Positions 1 to 10,792 of a stretch of DNA of 64,000 nucleotides are shown here, one piece after another. Source of the stretch: Humulus lupulus. Taxonomy: Eukaryota; Streptophyta; Magnoliopsida; Rosales; Cannabaceae. The translations under genes and the position numbers were made by a program. The stretch spans positions 88,085,018 through 88,149,017 of the forward strand of contig NC_084794.1 of NCBI RefSeq assembly GCF_963169125.1, read 5' to 3'. The notes below the pieces were generated by a model, which saw nothing but the letters and a program-made list of their open reading frames with translations, had not been told where the DNA came from and made no database searches. How positions within the stretch are numbered: position 1 is the stretch's first letter; every line of letters starts with the position of its first letter.

Positions 1-850
1 CCATCGCCTTTCCCGTTCTGGTGACGCCAGGCCACATGGCTTCGGGGATCCAATATCCACCCTACGCTCTTGTCCAACCAAGTATGGCAGGAGCAAGGTC
101 CAGTCCAATCATCTCGCCAGCTGGCTATAGTGTCGTGCCACATGCTGGTTTTAGTGCAGCTACAACGAGATATGGAGCAGTGCCCACTGGATACAATGCT
201 TATCAACATGCATTCAATATTGGAGTTTTTGCTCCATCCCAGTCTGTCGCACCCAACTGAATCCCCAGCAGCAATAGACGCAGGGGTAAAGGCTAAGGCA
301 GAAAGCCCAAGGGAAATGGGACAGTGCAAACAGGTTTGGGAACTGCCCCCGAAAAGAAGTACGTCTCGCAAACTCTGAGTATACTAACCTAGTGGACTCT
401 CAAGAGAACATCTTTGTGGCCATAGAACAACATGCTCATTACCGAAAGCCAAAACCCATTCAGAGAGGTAGAGAAAGGCGAGATCCCAACAAGTTTTATC
501 ATTTTCATAACTATGTGGGGCACCACACAAATGAGTGTCGCCAACTCAAGGATGAGATCGAAAACCTCATCAAACTAGGACACATGCGCCAGTATGATCG
601 AGATGGAGCATGCTAGGCTCAGGTCCAGGCTGCGGTAACTCTTACACAACCCGTAGCCCCCAGGCTCTGGGTACGGTGCCCATAGCTCCGAAACATCAGA
701 TAGTCCATGGACCTCCCCTAATGAATGGGCGAGTGGGGACCATCTCTGGAGGACCCCACTTGGGGGTACCTCCCAAGGCTCGCAGAATAGGTATGCGCGA
801 GCCTTAAACCATGAAGATGAAGTGCTGACATTAGCTCAATTGCTAGCCCA
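1..850 (+). pseudogene. gag: C gag remnant (linker and zinc-knuckle region)
   Basis: The nucleocapsid-like part of Tat Gag is recognisable at about 392-610. It has a knuckle-like stretch starting KFYHFHNYVGHHTNEC, where the first Cys of the family pattern is replaced by Tyr, followed by the conserved QLKDEIE segment. The same block occurs in D (about 38290-38400) and F (about 58130-58200). Bases 1-260 encode a low-complexity Gly/Ala/Tyr/Pro-rich stretch in another frame that I cannot match to D or F. It is probably the decayed Gag linker. A stop at 614-616 and frame changes at about 370 and 610 break the frame. The Gag core with the capsid fold would be left of the window. Confidence 0.7.
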
Positions 851-869
851 GATGCCAAGGATGACCGAC

Positions 870-1371
870 TAAATCATCACATTCTCCGAGGAAGACGCTC
901 GGAGAGTGCACTTTCCACACCACGATCCTTTGTTGATCGAGAACCAGAGCTCGGATCCTGCTGGACAACAAGAATTCAGTGAACATCCTGTTCAAGTCAG
1001 CCTACGAGAAGATTGGGTTGACCACAAGTGACTTGTCCCCATGCACCTCAACTCTATATGGGTTCTCGGGGGAAGGTTTCATACCGATGGGCCAGATCAA
1101 GCTATCCATGTTTCTTGGAGAGGTGCCATGCCAAGCTTTTAAGTACTGCACCTTCGTGGTGGTGGATTGCTCCTTGGCATATAAAACCATCTTGGAGCGT
1201 CCGACCTTGGTGGAGTTTGGGGCGGTTACCTCCATTCAGCATCTGTGCATGAAGTTCCCCACGGACTCGGGAATTGGCACAATCCGAGGAAACCAAAAAG
1301 AGGCGAGGCAATGCTACAATGTGTCCCTCAGACAACCAATAATGGTGGTTGAGGTGTTGGCTCCCGAGTAG
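870..1371 (+). pseudogene. C aspartic protease, catalytic site lost
   Basis: Retropepsin-like domain that would cut the polyprotein. The part NSVNILFKSAYEKIGL at about 985-1030, the flap-like YGFSGEGF and the FVVVDC...ERPTL segment align with F protease (ORF 57275-58696, catalytic DTGSS at residues 320-324). In C the catalytic motif reads DNKNS, so the Asp-Thr-Gly triad is lost. Upstream, the stretch before the active site matches the FPHSDPL region of F but is shifted and broken. The frame ends at a TAG just after 1368. Immediately after comes RNase H sequence, not RT, because of an internal deletion. Confidence 0.8.
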
Positions 1372-1379
1372 CCTCCTCC

Positions 1380-1610
1380 CGCAGGCTGAGAGCCTCGATA
1401 TTTTCAGTGACTCACAACTTGTAGTTAATCAGGTACTCAGGGAGTACCAGGCCTGGGGGACAAGAATGGCTACTTACTTGGCAAAGACCCAAGAAATGCT
1501 ACACAACTTCAAAAAATTCACCATTCGACAAGTGCCACGGGAACAGAACTCTAGCGATAATGCCCTGGCACGCTTCCAACCACTAAGGATGTTGAACTAA
1601 TCAATATAGT
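1380..1610 (+). pseudogene. C second RNase H (archaeal-type), C-terminal half
   Basis: The translated stretch contains [13 protein letters not shown], then a helix region and REQNSSDNALARF. It aligns with residues 588-645 of the F pol protein, which is the second RNase H domain (aRNH), including the third and fourth catalytic Asp positions. The N-terminal half with the first Asp and Glu is missing, because the deletion that removed RT and the first RNase H ends inside this domain. A one-base shift after ALARF breaks the link to the integrase part. Confidence 0.75.
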
Positions 1611-2872
1611 CCCCGTTGACCACTTAGCTTCTTCGAGCATCTCAGCTTCTAAGGAAGTGGAAGTAGTCCAACCCCAGGACGGTTGGATGGAGTCCATAGT
1701 GAAATATCTTGTCTTTGGGGAATTACCGTAAGCAACTCATAAGCTACTTTACCAGGCACCACAGTATGTTTTCATGGATAGAAAAATGTACAGGTGAGGA
1801 TATTCATTGCCATTGCTCTGATGTATGTCCAGGAAATAGGCCAATCTGATACTCCGAGAAGTGCACGATGGCTATTGCGAGGACCACGCCGGGGGGCAGA
1901 GCCTCGCCAAGAAGATTTTGAGACGAGGATACTTTTGGCCCACCATTAACGGAGATGTGATGGAATATGTCAAGAAGTGTGACAAGTGCCAACACTTTGC
2001 CAATATACCTCGAGCTCCTACAAATGAGCTCACCCAAATGACCAGTCCTTGGCCCTTTGCTGTCTGGGGGATTGACCTTATTAAGTCATTGCCCATAGAA
2101 AAAGGAGGAGTGAAGTATGCAATACTGGTGGTCGACTACTTCACGAAGTGGGTCGAGGCCGAGCCATTCACTACAATCACTTCTAAGAAGGCACTGGACT
2201 TTGTCATCAAGAACATCGTTTGCAGCTATGGGCTCCCGAGGAAAATAGTCTCCGACAAAGGCTTGTAGTTTGACAACTAGGTGTTCACAAACTTCTGTCA
2301 ATGACACGGGGTTGTGAATAACTTTTCCTCAGTGGCCCACCCATAGGCAAACGGTCAGATGGAAGCCGTCAATAAGATGCTCAAAGCCACCTTGAAGAAA
2401 AGGCTTGAAAAAGCAAAATGAGCTTGGCCCAGAAGCTGCCCAAGGCATTGTGGAGTTACCACACCACTACTGGACCTCCACCCGCCATTCGTTATTCTCT
2501 ATGGCCTACGGGTATGAGGCCATGCTCCCGGTTGAGGCATCAATCTCAACGCACCGAAGGGATATGTATGATCCGACCACAAACCACATTTTACTCCGAG
2601 AATCCTTGGACCTTGTGGAGAAGCTCCGTGAAGCTTCTCAACTTCGAGTAGCGTCCTACCAACAGAAAGTAGCCATATATTTCAACTTTAAAGTGAAGGA
2701 TAGAATGTTTGGGGTCAGAGATCTGGTGTTGCGAAGAGTCTTCTTAGCCACCAGAGACCCCGACGTGAGAGCGTTGGAACCTAACTAGGAAGACCCATAC
2801 CAAGTTGAGAGCGTTGTATGTCCGGGGACGTACAAGTTAGCCCGATTGAATGGGGAATTGATACCACACGCT
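1611..2872 (+). pseudogene. C integrase, interrupted near its C-terminus by element A
   Basis: The integrase HHCC zinc domain is visible at 1861-2000 (EVHDGYCEDHAGG, then CDKCQHF), with one His position changed in spacing by nearby damage. The catalytic core follows: WGIDLIKSLP with the first Asp, SDKGL with the second Asp, and ANGQMEAVNK with Glu. Stops include TAG at 2266-2268 and 2278-2280, TGA at 2302, TAG at 2344, TGA at 2418 and TAG at 2786. Several are one C-to-T or G-to-A change from CAG, CGA or TGG codons in D or F. The final YKLARLNGEL segment runs to 2872. The last codons resume at 12637 and end at TGA 12670-12672. Confidence 0.85.
2868..2872. repeat. TSD of element A, left copy (acgct)
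   Basis: Left copy of the 5-bp target-site duplication of A. The right copy at 12632-12636 is acgcc, one mismatch. Removing A plus one copy restores the C pol frame at this point. Confidence 0.8.
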
Positions 2873-4709
2873 TGTTAGGAAAACTTATACAAGATCTTTA
2901 TTTATTTTCATGTAGATCTAATATTAAACAAATTAATATGAGATAACCTAGAACATGTTTCTAAAATTGAATTCAAAGAGAAATAATGAAAAGAATACTT
3001 ACGTTATACGCAGTGGAATAATAGAGTCATTCCTTTAGTTTCTCTAACCCTTGTATTCTTTTTGTCGCAGAGTATTACCAAGAAACTGAACCGATCTTCA
3101 ATTTTCTTCACAGCCTTCAAAAGTATCCTTAGAATCACCTGGACTAGAGTGGACAATTCTAAACACATGAGATAGAAGAAGAGAGAAGAACAATAAGGCT
3201 TAGAAAAGGATTGATGTTTAGAGAGAATCTAAAACCTATCAGAAACTTGTGTTTCAGAAATTTGAACTTATGTTTTGACTTATCTCTTAACATTCCTTTT
3301 ATAGACTCAATTAGGTAATTTATTTAATTAAAAAATAATAATATTCAATTAACAACCCTAGGTCGAAATTATCTTGAGCTTTAGGCCCGTGAAATTTCCC
3401 ATTTAATTATAAGCCCATTGGACCTAAAATCAAGGCCTGTATTATTTTCTATTGATTTAATTAATTAAATAATTATTTAAATCATTTATCAAATTACTTA
3501 TTTATAATTTGAACCTTGATTTAAACTTATTTATTAATTTAGATACCAATTTATCTTAATTAATAAATCTGCCATAATTTCTCTGTTCTTCAAAATTACA
3601 TAACTCTATGAAACTATCTAAAATTGACCTGGTCAACTTTGATAATTCTAATTGATAATTAAATCAATTAATTGAGACTATCTAGATGATTTTATCCAAG
3701 GTACGGTGGGGACCATGGACCTATGAAATCAAGCTCCAATAAGTTACCATAAATCTAACAAATAAATTTACTAACTTATTAATTCCTCGTGACTCCACTA
3801 AAGACTCAGAATTGCACTGTTGAATTCATAGAACACTCTATAAAAAATATAGATATGCTATTAATTATCCATTATTACAACCATAATTGTCACTTAATCC
3901 TCTATAGACGGTCTACAATAAGATGGGACTAAAATACCGTTTTACCCCTCATTGTATTTTATCCTTAAAACACTTAGTTCCTTGTAAATGATATTTCAGT
4001 AAACTAATATTAATTACTGAAATGAGATCTCTATTGTTTAACACCTTGAACCAAACTAAAAGGAAACCATCGTTTCACTTCTTCATCAGAAGCTATAGAT
4101 GTTCATATCTATGATTAACACTCCCACTCAATTATACTACCGAGTTCCCAAGATGTAAGTATGGGCTAGTCCGTAGGGTAAGCTGGTAACGAACAAGTCA
4201 AAGAACTCAAATAATACAATCAGTTAGAATACTAACCACTCAGAATTGAGATTGAATTGACCTATGGTCAACTATATGATATGACTAGAATAGATAATAA
4301 CGGTATGTTTACTTATCTTATCAACTGTCAATATCGGTCCTGTCCGATGTAACAAATATATCTGATCTTATCTACTTTGCTAATGTTCTGGAAAGAACAT
4401 AACACTACAATGTGTAAGTAGATCATATCGTAGATTGACAAGTCAGTGTAAATCCTGTGCATTGACTAATCTTAGGACTAACTTATTTTGAACATATAAT
4501 CATATTTATATTTCACTGTGATTACGTCACTATAAATACGATTAGCTATATGCTCGGGATTTAATAGAAGTTTATATTAAACAAATAATCATGAAAATAA
4601 AACATGTGAGCAAAGTGATTGACTAAGTAAAAAATGATTTCTATTCTTTTATTGATAATAAATGAGATTAGAAAGAATTGGGTTTTAATTAGGGCATAAA
4701 ACCCCAACA
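2873..4709 (-). repeat. A 3' LTR (1,837 bp)
   Basis: On the - strand it starts TGTTGGGGTTTTATGCCC and ends CTAACA. It matches the other A LTR at 10793-12631 closely over the full length, and matches the LTRs of B and E less closely. A TATA-type box lies at 3295-3304. A GTAAGT donor lies about 125 bases before the LTR's inner-type end, at about 2997-3002. No coding sequence is seen. Confidence 0.92.
3295..3304 (-). promoter_or_regulatory. LTR TATA box of A (left copy)
   Basis: The - strand reads CTATAAAAGG. The same box is at the same place in every LTR of this family (11221-11230, 20212-20221, 28264-28273, 42041-42050). It is the likely core promoter of the element. In the 3' LTR it would drive outward transcription. 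Confidence 0.7.
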
Positions 4710-4722
4710 AACTCCCACTTGC
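4710..4722 (-). other. A polypurine tract
   Basis: The - strand reads AAGTGGGAGTT directly before the 3' LTR start. The same tract precedes the 3' LTR of B (26839-26849) and, with one change, of E (63037-63047). It is the expected primer for plus-strand synthesis. Confidence 0.8.
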
Positions 4723-4733
4723 ACTAATTGAAA

Positions 4734-6160
4734 CTAATGCCTTAATTATACTAATCTCATTTCTTTGATATGATTATCAAATGTAGCTTCTGGTAGTGTC
4801 TTTGTAAACGGATCTGCAAGATTGTCTTCAGATGCAATCTTCATAAACTTCACATCTCCCCTGGCCACATATTCTCAAATAATGTGATACGTTCTTTCTA
4901 TATACTTACTCCTCTTGTGACTACGAGGTTCTTTCGAGTTGGCTATCGCTCCTGTATTTTCACAAAACAACACAAGCGGTTTATCCATTTCTGGAATAAC
5001 ACCAAGATCCAAATAGAACTTCTTTAGTCATACTATTTCCTTAGCTGCTTGTGACGCGACTATGTACTCAACCTCCATGGTGGAATCTGATATTGCAGAC
5101 TGCTTTACGCTTCTCCATATCACAGCTCCACCCCCAAGAGTAAACACCATTCCAGAAGTAGACTTCCTATCATCGGCACCAGTTTGAAAATCTAAATCGG
5201 TGTAGCCTACAGGGTTCAGAACACCACCCTTGTAGACTAACATATAATCCATAGTCCGACTTAAATACTTCAGGATATGCTTAACTGCTATCCAATGTTC
5301 TGGTCCTGGGTTTGACTGATACCTGCTCACTACTCCCACTGCATAACAAATATATGGTCTAGTACACAACATGGCATACATCAGACTTCCAACTACAGAT
5401 GGGTAAGGAAATTTTCTCATTGCATCTTCCTCTTCAGGAGTCTGGGGAGACTGCTTCTTTGAAAGATGAATTCCATGGCGGGACGGTAAATGTCCTTTCT
5501 TGGAATTTATCATTGAGAAATGTTCAAGCACTTTATCTATGTAAGCTACTTGAGAAAGAGCTAAGAGTCTATTCTTTCTATCCCTTATGATCTGGATACC
5601 TAGAACATAACTTGCTTCACCCAAATCCTTCATCTGGAATTGAGTGCTCAGCCAATTCTTCACATCTGACAATTTCTTAACATTGTTTCCAATGAGTAAG
5701 ATATCATCTACATAAATAACCAGGAATACCACTATTTGATTTGCCTTCAGTTGGTAAACACAAGGCTCACCAATATTTTGTTCAAAGCCATAAGTTTTGA
5801 TTATTTCATCAAACTTAAGATTCCAGGAACGAGAAGCTTGCTTAAGTCCATAAATGGACGTATTCAACTTGCAAACTTTTCCTTCTTGTCCAGATACTTT
5901 AAATCCTTTTGGCTGATCCATATAAATGACTTCGTCAAGCTTTCCATTAAGAAAAGATGTCTTGACGTCCATTTGTCAGATCTCATAGTCGAGAGCGGCT
6001 ACCAGGATAGGAGGATGCGAATGGATTTAAGCATGGCTACTGGACTAAAAGTTTCCTCATAGTCCACGCCTTCTCTTTGGATATAACCCTTTTCCACTAA
6101 TCGAGCTTTATAAGTCTCAATATTTCCTTCAACACCTCATTTCTTCTTGTAGATCCACTT
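4734..6160 (-). pseudogene. pol: A reverse transcriptase and RNase H
   Basis: The longest open part is 5028-5972, 314 residues. It starts in the RT fingers/palm (MDVKTSFLNGKLDEVIYM), contains the YVDDILLIG polymerase motif and ends in the Ty1-type RNase H (STMEVEYIVASQAAKEIV). The family form here is normally EAEYIA, as in E, so A has EVEYIV with the Glu of that motif kept. A stop follows at 5028. The tail is still readable to the end motif DPFTKTLPEATF and the final stop at 4734-4736. Upstream of 5972 the first RT block is broken by a stop at the codon before the Met (GLN/TRP position) and by frameshifts up to about 6160. Confidence 0.9.
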
Positions 6161-7380
6161 GCACCCAATGGCCCTATAGTTACCAGGTGCTTCCACAAGA
6201 TCTCAGATGGAATTTGAGTACATGAACAATTGTACTTTCTTCATTTAAATCGACTTGTGCCGGTTGGACATAAAGAGTGGGAATTTCATCATCAACTCAC
6301 ATTGATGACGATGGAACATTGGTTGGAGTCAATTCTTTAACCATTTCCTCTAAAACTGCTTTACTGCGTGGTTTAAAGTTTTGGACATAGTCATTTTCTA
6401 GAAAAGTAGCATTCATAGAAGTAAACACTTTCTAATCTAAATGGCTATAGAAAAGTCCACCCCGAGTACCTTTAGGATAGCCAACAAACATGCAAACTTC
6501 AGTTTGCGGTTCTAGCTTTCCTTCCTTTTTCCTCAGGACGTGGGCGGGACACCCCTAGATTCTATAATGGCATAAACTAAGTTCACGTCCATTCCAGCGT
6601 TCTAAGGGTGTTTTGGGGATTTATTTAGACGACACGACATTGAGAATTTTGTTCATGGTTTCAATTTTATGTCCCCAGAACGAAGTTGGTAAAGTTGAGT
6701 AACTAAGCATGCATCTAACCATTTCCAATAAAGTTCTGTTTCGGCATTCCGCTACACCATTTTGTTGCGGAGTACCTGGGGCAGTATGTTGTGATAAAAT
6801 CCCAAGTTCAGTTAAATGATCTTAGAACTGCATATCCAAATATTCTCCACCCCTATCAGATCGCAAGATCTTTAACGTTTTACCTAATTGATTATGAGTC
6901 ATCACTAGGAATCCCTAAAACTTTGAAAATGTTTTCTGATTTCCCATGCATTAGGTAAAGACATGAGTATCTAGAGTAATCATCAATGAAAGTGATGAAA
7001 TACTCAAAACCACCCCTGGCTTGTACATTCAAAGGTCCACAAACATCTGAATGCACAAGTCCAAGTGGTTCTTTGGCCCTATTACCCTTTGCAGAGAATG
7101 GACGCTTGGTTAGTTTGCCTTCTAGAAAAGATTCACAGACAGGTAATTCACCTAAGGTGAGTTCCCTCAAAGGCCTGTCCTTTGTAAATCTTTGAATCCT
7201 GTCATAGCCAATGTGACCTAGTCTCAAGTGCCATAAATACGTCATATTATGGTTATTGGTTTTTTGACATTTATTGGTCCTAGGTTTAGCTACTTTGAAT
7301 AAATCATTGTTAAGAGTGAGGCGTTCGTTAGCTCGCAGAAGATAAAGCCTGTTTTCCAAACATGCAATACACAATTTGAT
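6160..7380 (-). pseudogene. pol: A GAG-pre-integrase and integrase
   Basis: The ORF at 6892-7374 (160 residues) carries the pre-integrase zinc segment: LWHLRLGHIGYDRI with two His, then CESFLEGKL, where the usual second Cys (CESC in B) is Phe. The first catalytic Asp is present in LVHSDVCGP and the next conserved Asp region in FIDDYSRY. The second catalytic block (SDRGGEYL) and the Glu block are readable at 6730-6870 but out of frame or with stops. The integrase C-terminal GYPKGT segment lies at about 6440-6490. The Cys loss would weaken zinc binding. Confidence 0.85.
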
Positions 7381-7745
7381 CCATTGAAGGAAATAGATAT
7401 ATTAGAACTCGTGAAAGTCATAACAAATTGTTCTAATTGCAACATGGAAACTGAAATTAAATTTCTACTAAAATTCGGAATAAAAAATACATCATTTAAA
7501 ATTAAGTATTTATTTCCAAACTTCAAATGAGCTATTCCTCTAGCTTTGACCGCAACGAACGCTTCATTCCCAACTCTAAGCTTTAAGTCGCCTTCGTCCA
7601 CTTCCTCCCACTATTCAAGACGTTGTAAAGAGTTACAAACATGGTTGGTAGATCCAGAATCAACAATTCAAACAAATTTATCATTCTCTAAAACACATGT
7701 TTCTAAGATAAATGAACTATAATCATTACCTTTGTTTTCCGCTAC
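7380..7745 (-). pseudogene. pol: A protease region
   Basis: The ORF 7290-7601 and the sequence upstream encode the copia aspartic protease. The active site DSGSTNHVCNSL is readable at about 7640-7680, but the Trp codon just before it (WIIDSGS in B and E) is a TGA stop. The rest follows as VDEGDLKLRVGNEAF and FGNKYLILNDVFFIPNF. The protein is homologous to B at 23690-23990. Confidence 0.85.
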
Positions 7746-8336
7746 TAGAAACTTGGGGCAATCTCGCTTCCAATGCCCCTTCTCTTTGCAGTGAAAATAT
7801 TTATCTTTACCTTCCTTGTTTTTCTTGTTCTTCCCCTTAGGCGTCTATGCATTTGGTTGTGCACTCGTCTTTGTAGCCTTTGCAGGCTTGGGGTTGTTGA
7901 TTTGTCCACCTTTCCTCTTGTTTCCAGCTTTCGAAGACGAAGCTTGGTTAGCTTCAGCCTTAGCTGGATCAGCAGCAACAACAGTAGTCTTATTTTCTCC
8001 TCCTTTACTAGGTCCACCCATGATAGGCTCAATAATCTGAAGCTCGTTCATAAGCTACGTTAGACCATAGTTGAGTTGATCACGAACGTGCAGATACGGT
8101 GCCATTCGAGCATTCACGATGTCATCATGTATGTGCAGAGACAGCGCTATCCAAGCATTTATGGTGCCATCACGAATGTGCGGACACGGTGCTTGTTCTG
8201 GGGATTCCTCAATCATGACGAACTTAGAGTTGTCACCAATAAACTCTATGTTGATATTCTGCTTCCTATTAAGGAATTTTTCTCTAGTAAGTTTCTCCAT
8301 CGAAAATTGAGAAAGGATGGGAGTAGACACAAACAC
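7735..8336 (-). pseudogene. gag: A gag, core replaced by 15-residue repeats
   Basis: Reading starts at 8336 (FVSTPILSQFSMEKLT) and keeps the N-terminus through EESPEQ. From there to NYGLT the sequence is built from copies of a 15-residue unit of the type HIRDGTINAWIALSL. The 8055-8336 ORF then ends at a stop. The C-terminal part (MNELQIIEPIMGG... to SAQPNA, 7845-8051) and the zinc knuckle (FHCKEKGHWKRDC with the first Cys changed to Tyr, about 7750-7800) are in other frames. Element E, which has a single unit, has about 60 residues of ordinary Gag core at this place. B has the same replacement, so it predates both insertions. Confidence 0.85.
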
Positions 8337-10364
8337 TACTTAACTTAAAACTAAAAATTATCAATAAAATAGAAATTAATCACATTTGCTCAATAAAACT
8401 CCTATTCACACAAATTTCAAGAAATAACACAACATATACCAAAAATATGTAAGATATGAGAAAAAAATACCAAAATAATCATATCTCTATTTCTATAGGT
8501 TTTTAACTAATCTATGATATCCTTGTCCTGGTTGACAAGAGTCAAAAATACCACTAGTTAAATAAAGTTGTAAACTTATTTAATAATGGACACCATTATT
8601 AACAACCTACTATTTTATCAAAATAAGAAAACAAAATCTCTTATTTTATGAGTTAGACCCACGATTTCGATAATCATAGATTTAGTCCTAGTAGTCACCG
8701 TAGCAGTGAGTCTAGTAGAATTTGACCTATAATTATCTATCTTTCAAAATTTAACCTTGTCAAAATAACTAATGAACACCTTCCGTAGGGGGACGAATCA
8801 AAGCATCTCGAGGCCCCATTAAGCTATTGACTTTGTTAAACCAACGACAGAGATCGAATATAATTCTTAAAATAAGCTCTTTATAAAATTAAAAATAGTA
8901 TTTTTATTATTATAAAAAATTAATGAATGGTTCTCCAAAAAATTGTAAGATTATAATTTTTAAAACCAAAGTCCTATAATTTCCTATTAATTCTGAAGTG
9001 TCACATTGAAACAAATTCAATTAATTCAGAATTAATTTGTTGCTAATCAATATTTAGGTTTAACTAATATAATGAACCTATACAAATAAGTCCAACTCTG
9101 GTAAATTGGCCTTAACAATTGGGCTTGTATAGAGGAGGGCTAGGTCCATTATGTCGTTTCCACTACAAAGACCCCCAATCTTTCATACACGATCCAAAAG
9201 ACAAGAATTTATACCTTCGTTTTATTAATTGTTATTAATTGAGTATGTCCACTATAGTCATGCAAAGCAAATGAGCATTCACAAGTGGAATCACCCACAA
9301 GAGAGGAATTTAAACTTTACATTTTCTAATGGGCCCAAATAAAACCTATCATTTTATGAATATTTTATTTGGCAAAATCTATATATCTAACAAACATATG
9401 GGTCACTATATGCATCTAAGCCCAATTGCAAAAATACCACATATAGTGCATACATAAATGTTATAATTGGATGGACCTATTCATGTTACTATATGAGCAA
9501 GTCTATGAGTTTATGTAAAAATACCACAATTTATTTCATTTGCAAAAATACCACAATTAATTATCTAGAATTTATCAAAAAATTCGAATTAATTAAATTT
9601 TTACAAAAATAAGTCAATTTAAATTAAATTTATCAACAATTAAGAAAAGTTAATTTAAATTTCATTTATCAACAATCAACTTGGTTTAGGTTAATTTGAA
9701 AAAAATATTTATCAATTTAATTTAAATAAGATTTATCAACAATTAACCAAAGTTAATTTAAATCTTATTTATTAAAAAAATATTTTATTAATTGGTTGGA
9801 AAAAAATGATATTTTTCAAAATTTAACAAATTTTAAATTTTAAAATCAATATCTTAACTATTTTTAAAAAATATCTTGTGTTATTACAACAATAAGCTAA
9901 TATTTTAACTATTTGAAAAAAAATAAAATATTAATAGTAATAACAACCCTAAAATATCTTAAAATATTTAAATAAATTCAAATATCCATGAAAATATCTA
10001 ACTAAAAAATTTCAAATAATTTAAATATTAAAAACTATAAAATAAACATATATTTATATTTTCAAATAAAGATTTAATAAAAATATCAAGTATTTAAAAG
10101 AAAATATCTTAAATATCTGATATCTTAATTATAATATTTTAATATATTAAAATATTTAAAATTAAGTTGTTCGTCTATATTTTAAATTTGAATTTGAATC
10201 TTTGTAGAAACTATCTAATTATTTAAATCTCAACCAACAAAAATATCTTATTTTAAAAAATATAGTTTTAAATACAAAAGCAAATCTAATATTTTTGGCT
10301 TTGATTATAAATAAATAATTTTCACAATTTAATTTCTTTAATTTAAAAAAAATTACTAATAATT

Positions 10365-10521
10365 CGGATGCGGGTACTGTTCACTGTGCGTGTGAGGCCT
10401 TCTGGCTGCGCGCAGTTGGGCGGGCGGTCGTGCGGGCGTGTGTGTGTGGTGGAAGTGTGGTGCGCGCACGCGTGGGCAGGGGATGCGCGTGATGGTGTGC
10501 GCACGCATGGGCAGCCAGGCC
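10365..10521 (-). other. GC-rich palindromic patch in A leader
   Basis: A sharply bounded GC-rich block inside AT-rich leader, 272-428 nt after the LTR. It contains the perfect palindrome GTGCGCGCAC (10460-10469), GTGCGCAC (10497-10504) and a direct repeat of about 20 bases spaced 35 bp. B and E have GC-rich hairpins at the equivalent place with different sequence. Short ORFs here are chance by-products. Confidence 0.6.
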
Positions 10522-10778
10522 AAAAATTTCCGGAAATTTTTTTTGTGCAATTTTCAAACCAAAAACGTTTTCTAAATAATTGTTAACATGTTTTACACAA
10601 AAATAAAACATATATAAAAATTAATGGCATAGAAAACACAACAAAATAACCTAAAAATTGCCCATAATCACATAAAATAAATATGCTTCATAAAAATATG
10701 AAAATCCATCCAATTATTCAGCACATCAAATAATACAATTTTTAACATGTTCATGCATGGAAATAAAGATTACCAAAG

Positions 10779-10790
10779 GCTATGATACCA
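10779..10790 (-). other. A primer-binding site
   Basis: The - strand reads TGGTATCATAGC two bases after the 5' LTR. It is one base from the TGGTATCAGAGC complement of initiator tRNA-Met used by most copia elements. Confidence 0.8.
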
Positions 10791-10792
10791 GT

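Larger units (their letters stand above)
1..2872 (+). mobile_element. Element C, left part: Tat-lineage Ty3/gypsy retrotransposon
   Basis: This is the older host element of the left third of the window. It contains gag zinc-knuckle remnants, protease, a second-type RNase H and integrase, all in + orientation and in the same order as in the better preserved element F (49198-60849, - strand). Its 5' LTR and gag start lie off the left edge. The coding frame is cut at 2872 by copia element A and resumes at 12637, where the last pol codons continue in register. Many stops and frameshifts show an old, dead copy. Confidence 0.9.
8351..10792 (-). other. A 5' leader, AT-rich, possible intron
   Basis: About 2.4 kb between primer site and gag with no coding sequence that I can support. 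It is very AT-rich except for a GC-rich patch at 10365-10521. A splice-acceptor-like end (GATAATTTTTAG on the - strand, AG at 8351-8352) lies just before gag, and a GTAAGT donor lies in the 5' LTR at 10917-10922. The same two sites occur in B and E. The leader may therefore be an intron. Confidence 0.55.

Noticed and set aside
21..378. Low-complexity Gly/Ala/Tyr-rich ORFs at the left edge
   Set aside because: Overlapping frames without a start context or relatives. Treated as decayed Gag linker.
10356..10611. ORFs over the GC-rich patches (10356-10611, 20794-21036)
   Set aside because: Overlapping short frames on both strands of low-complexity GC-rich DNA; no homology between copies.
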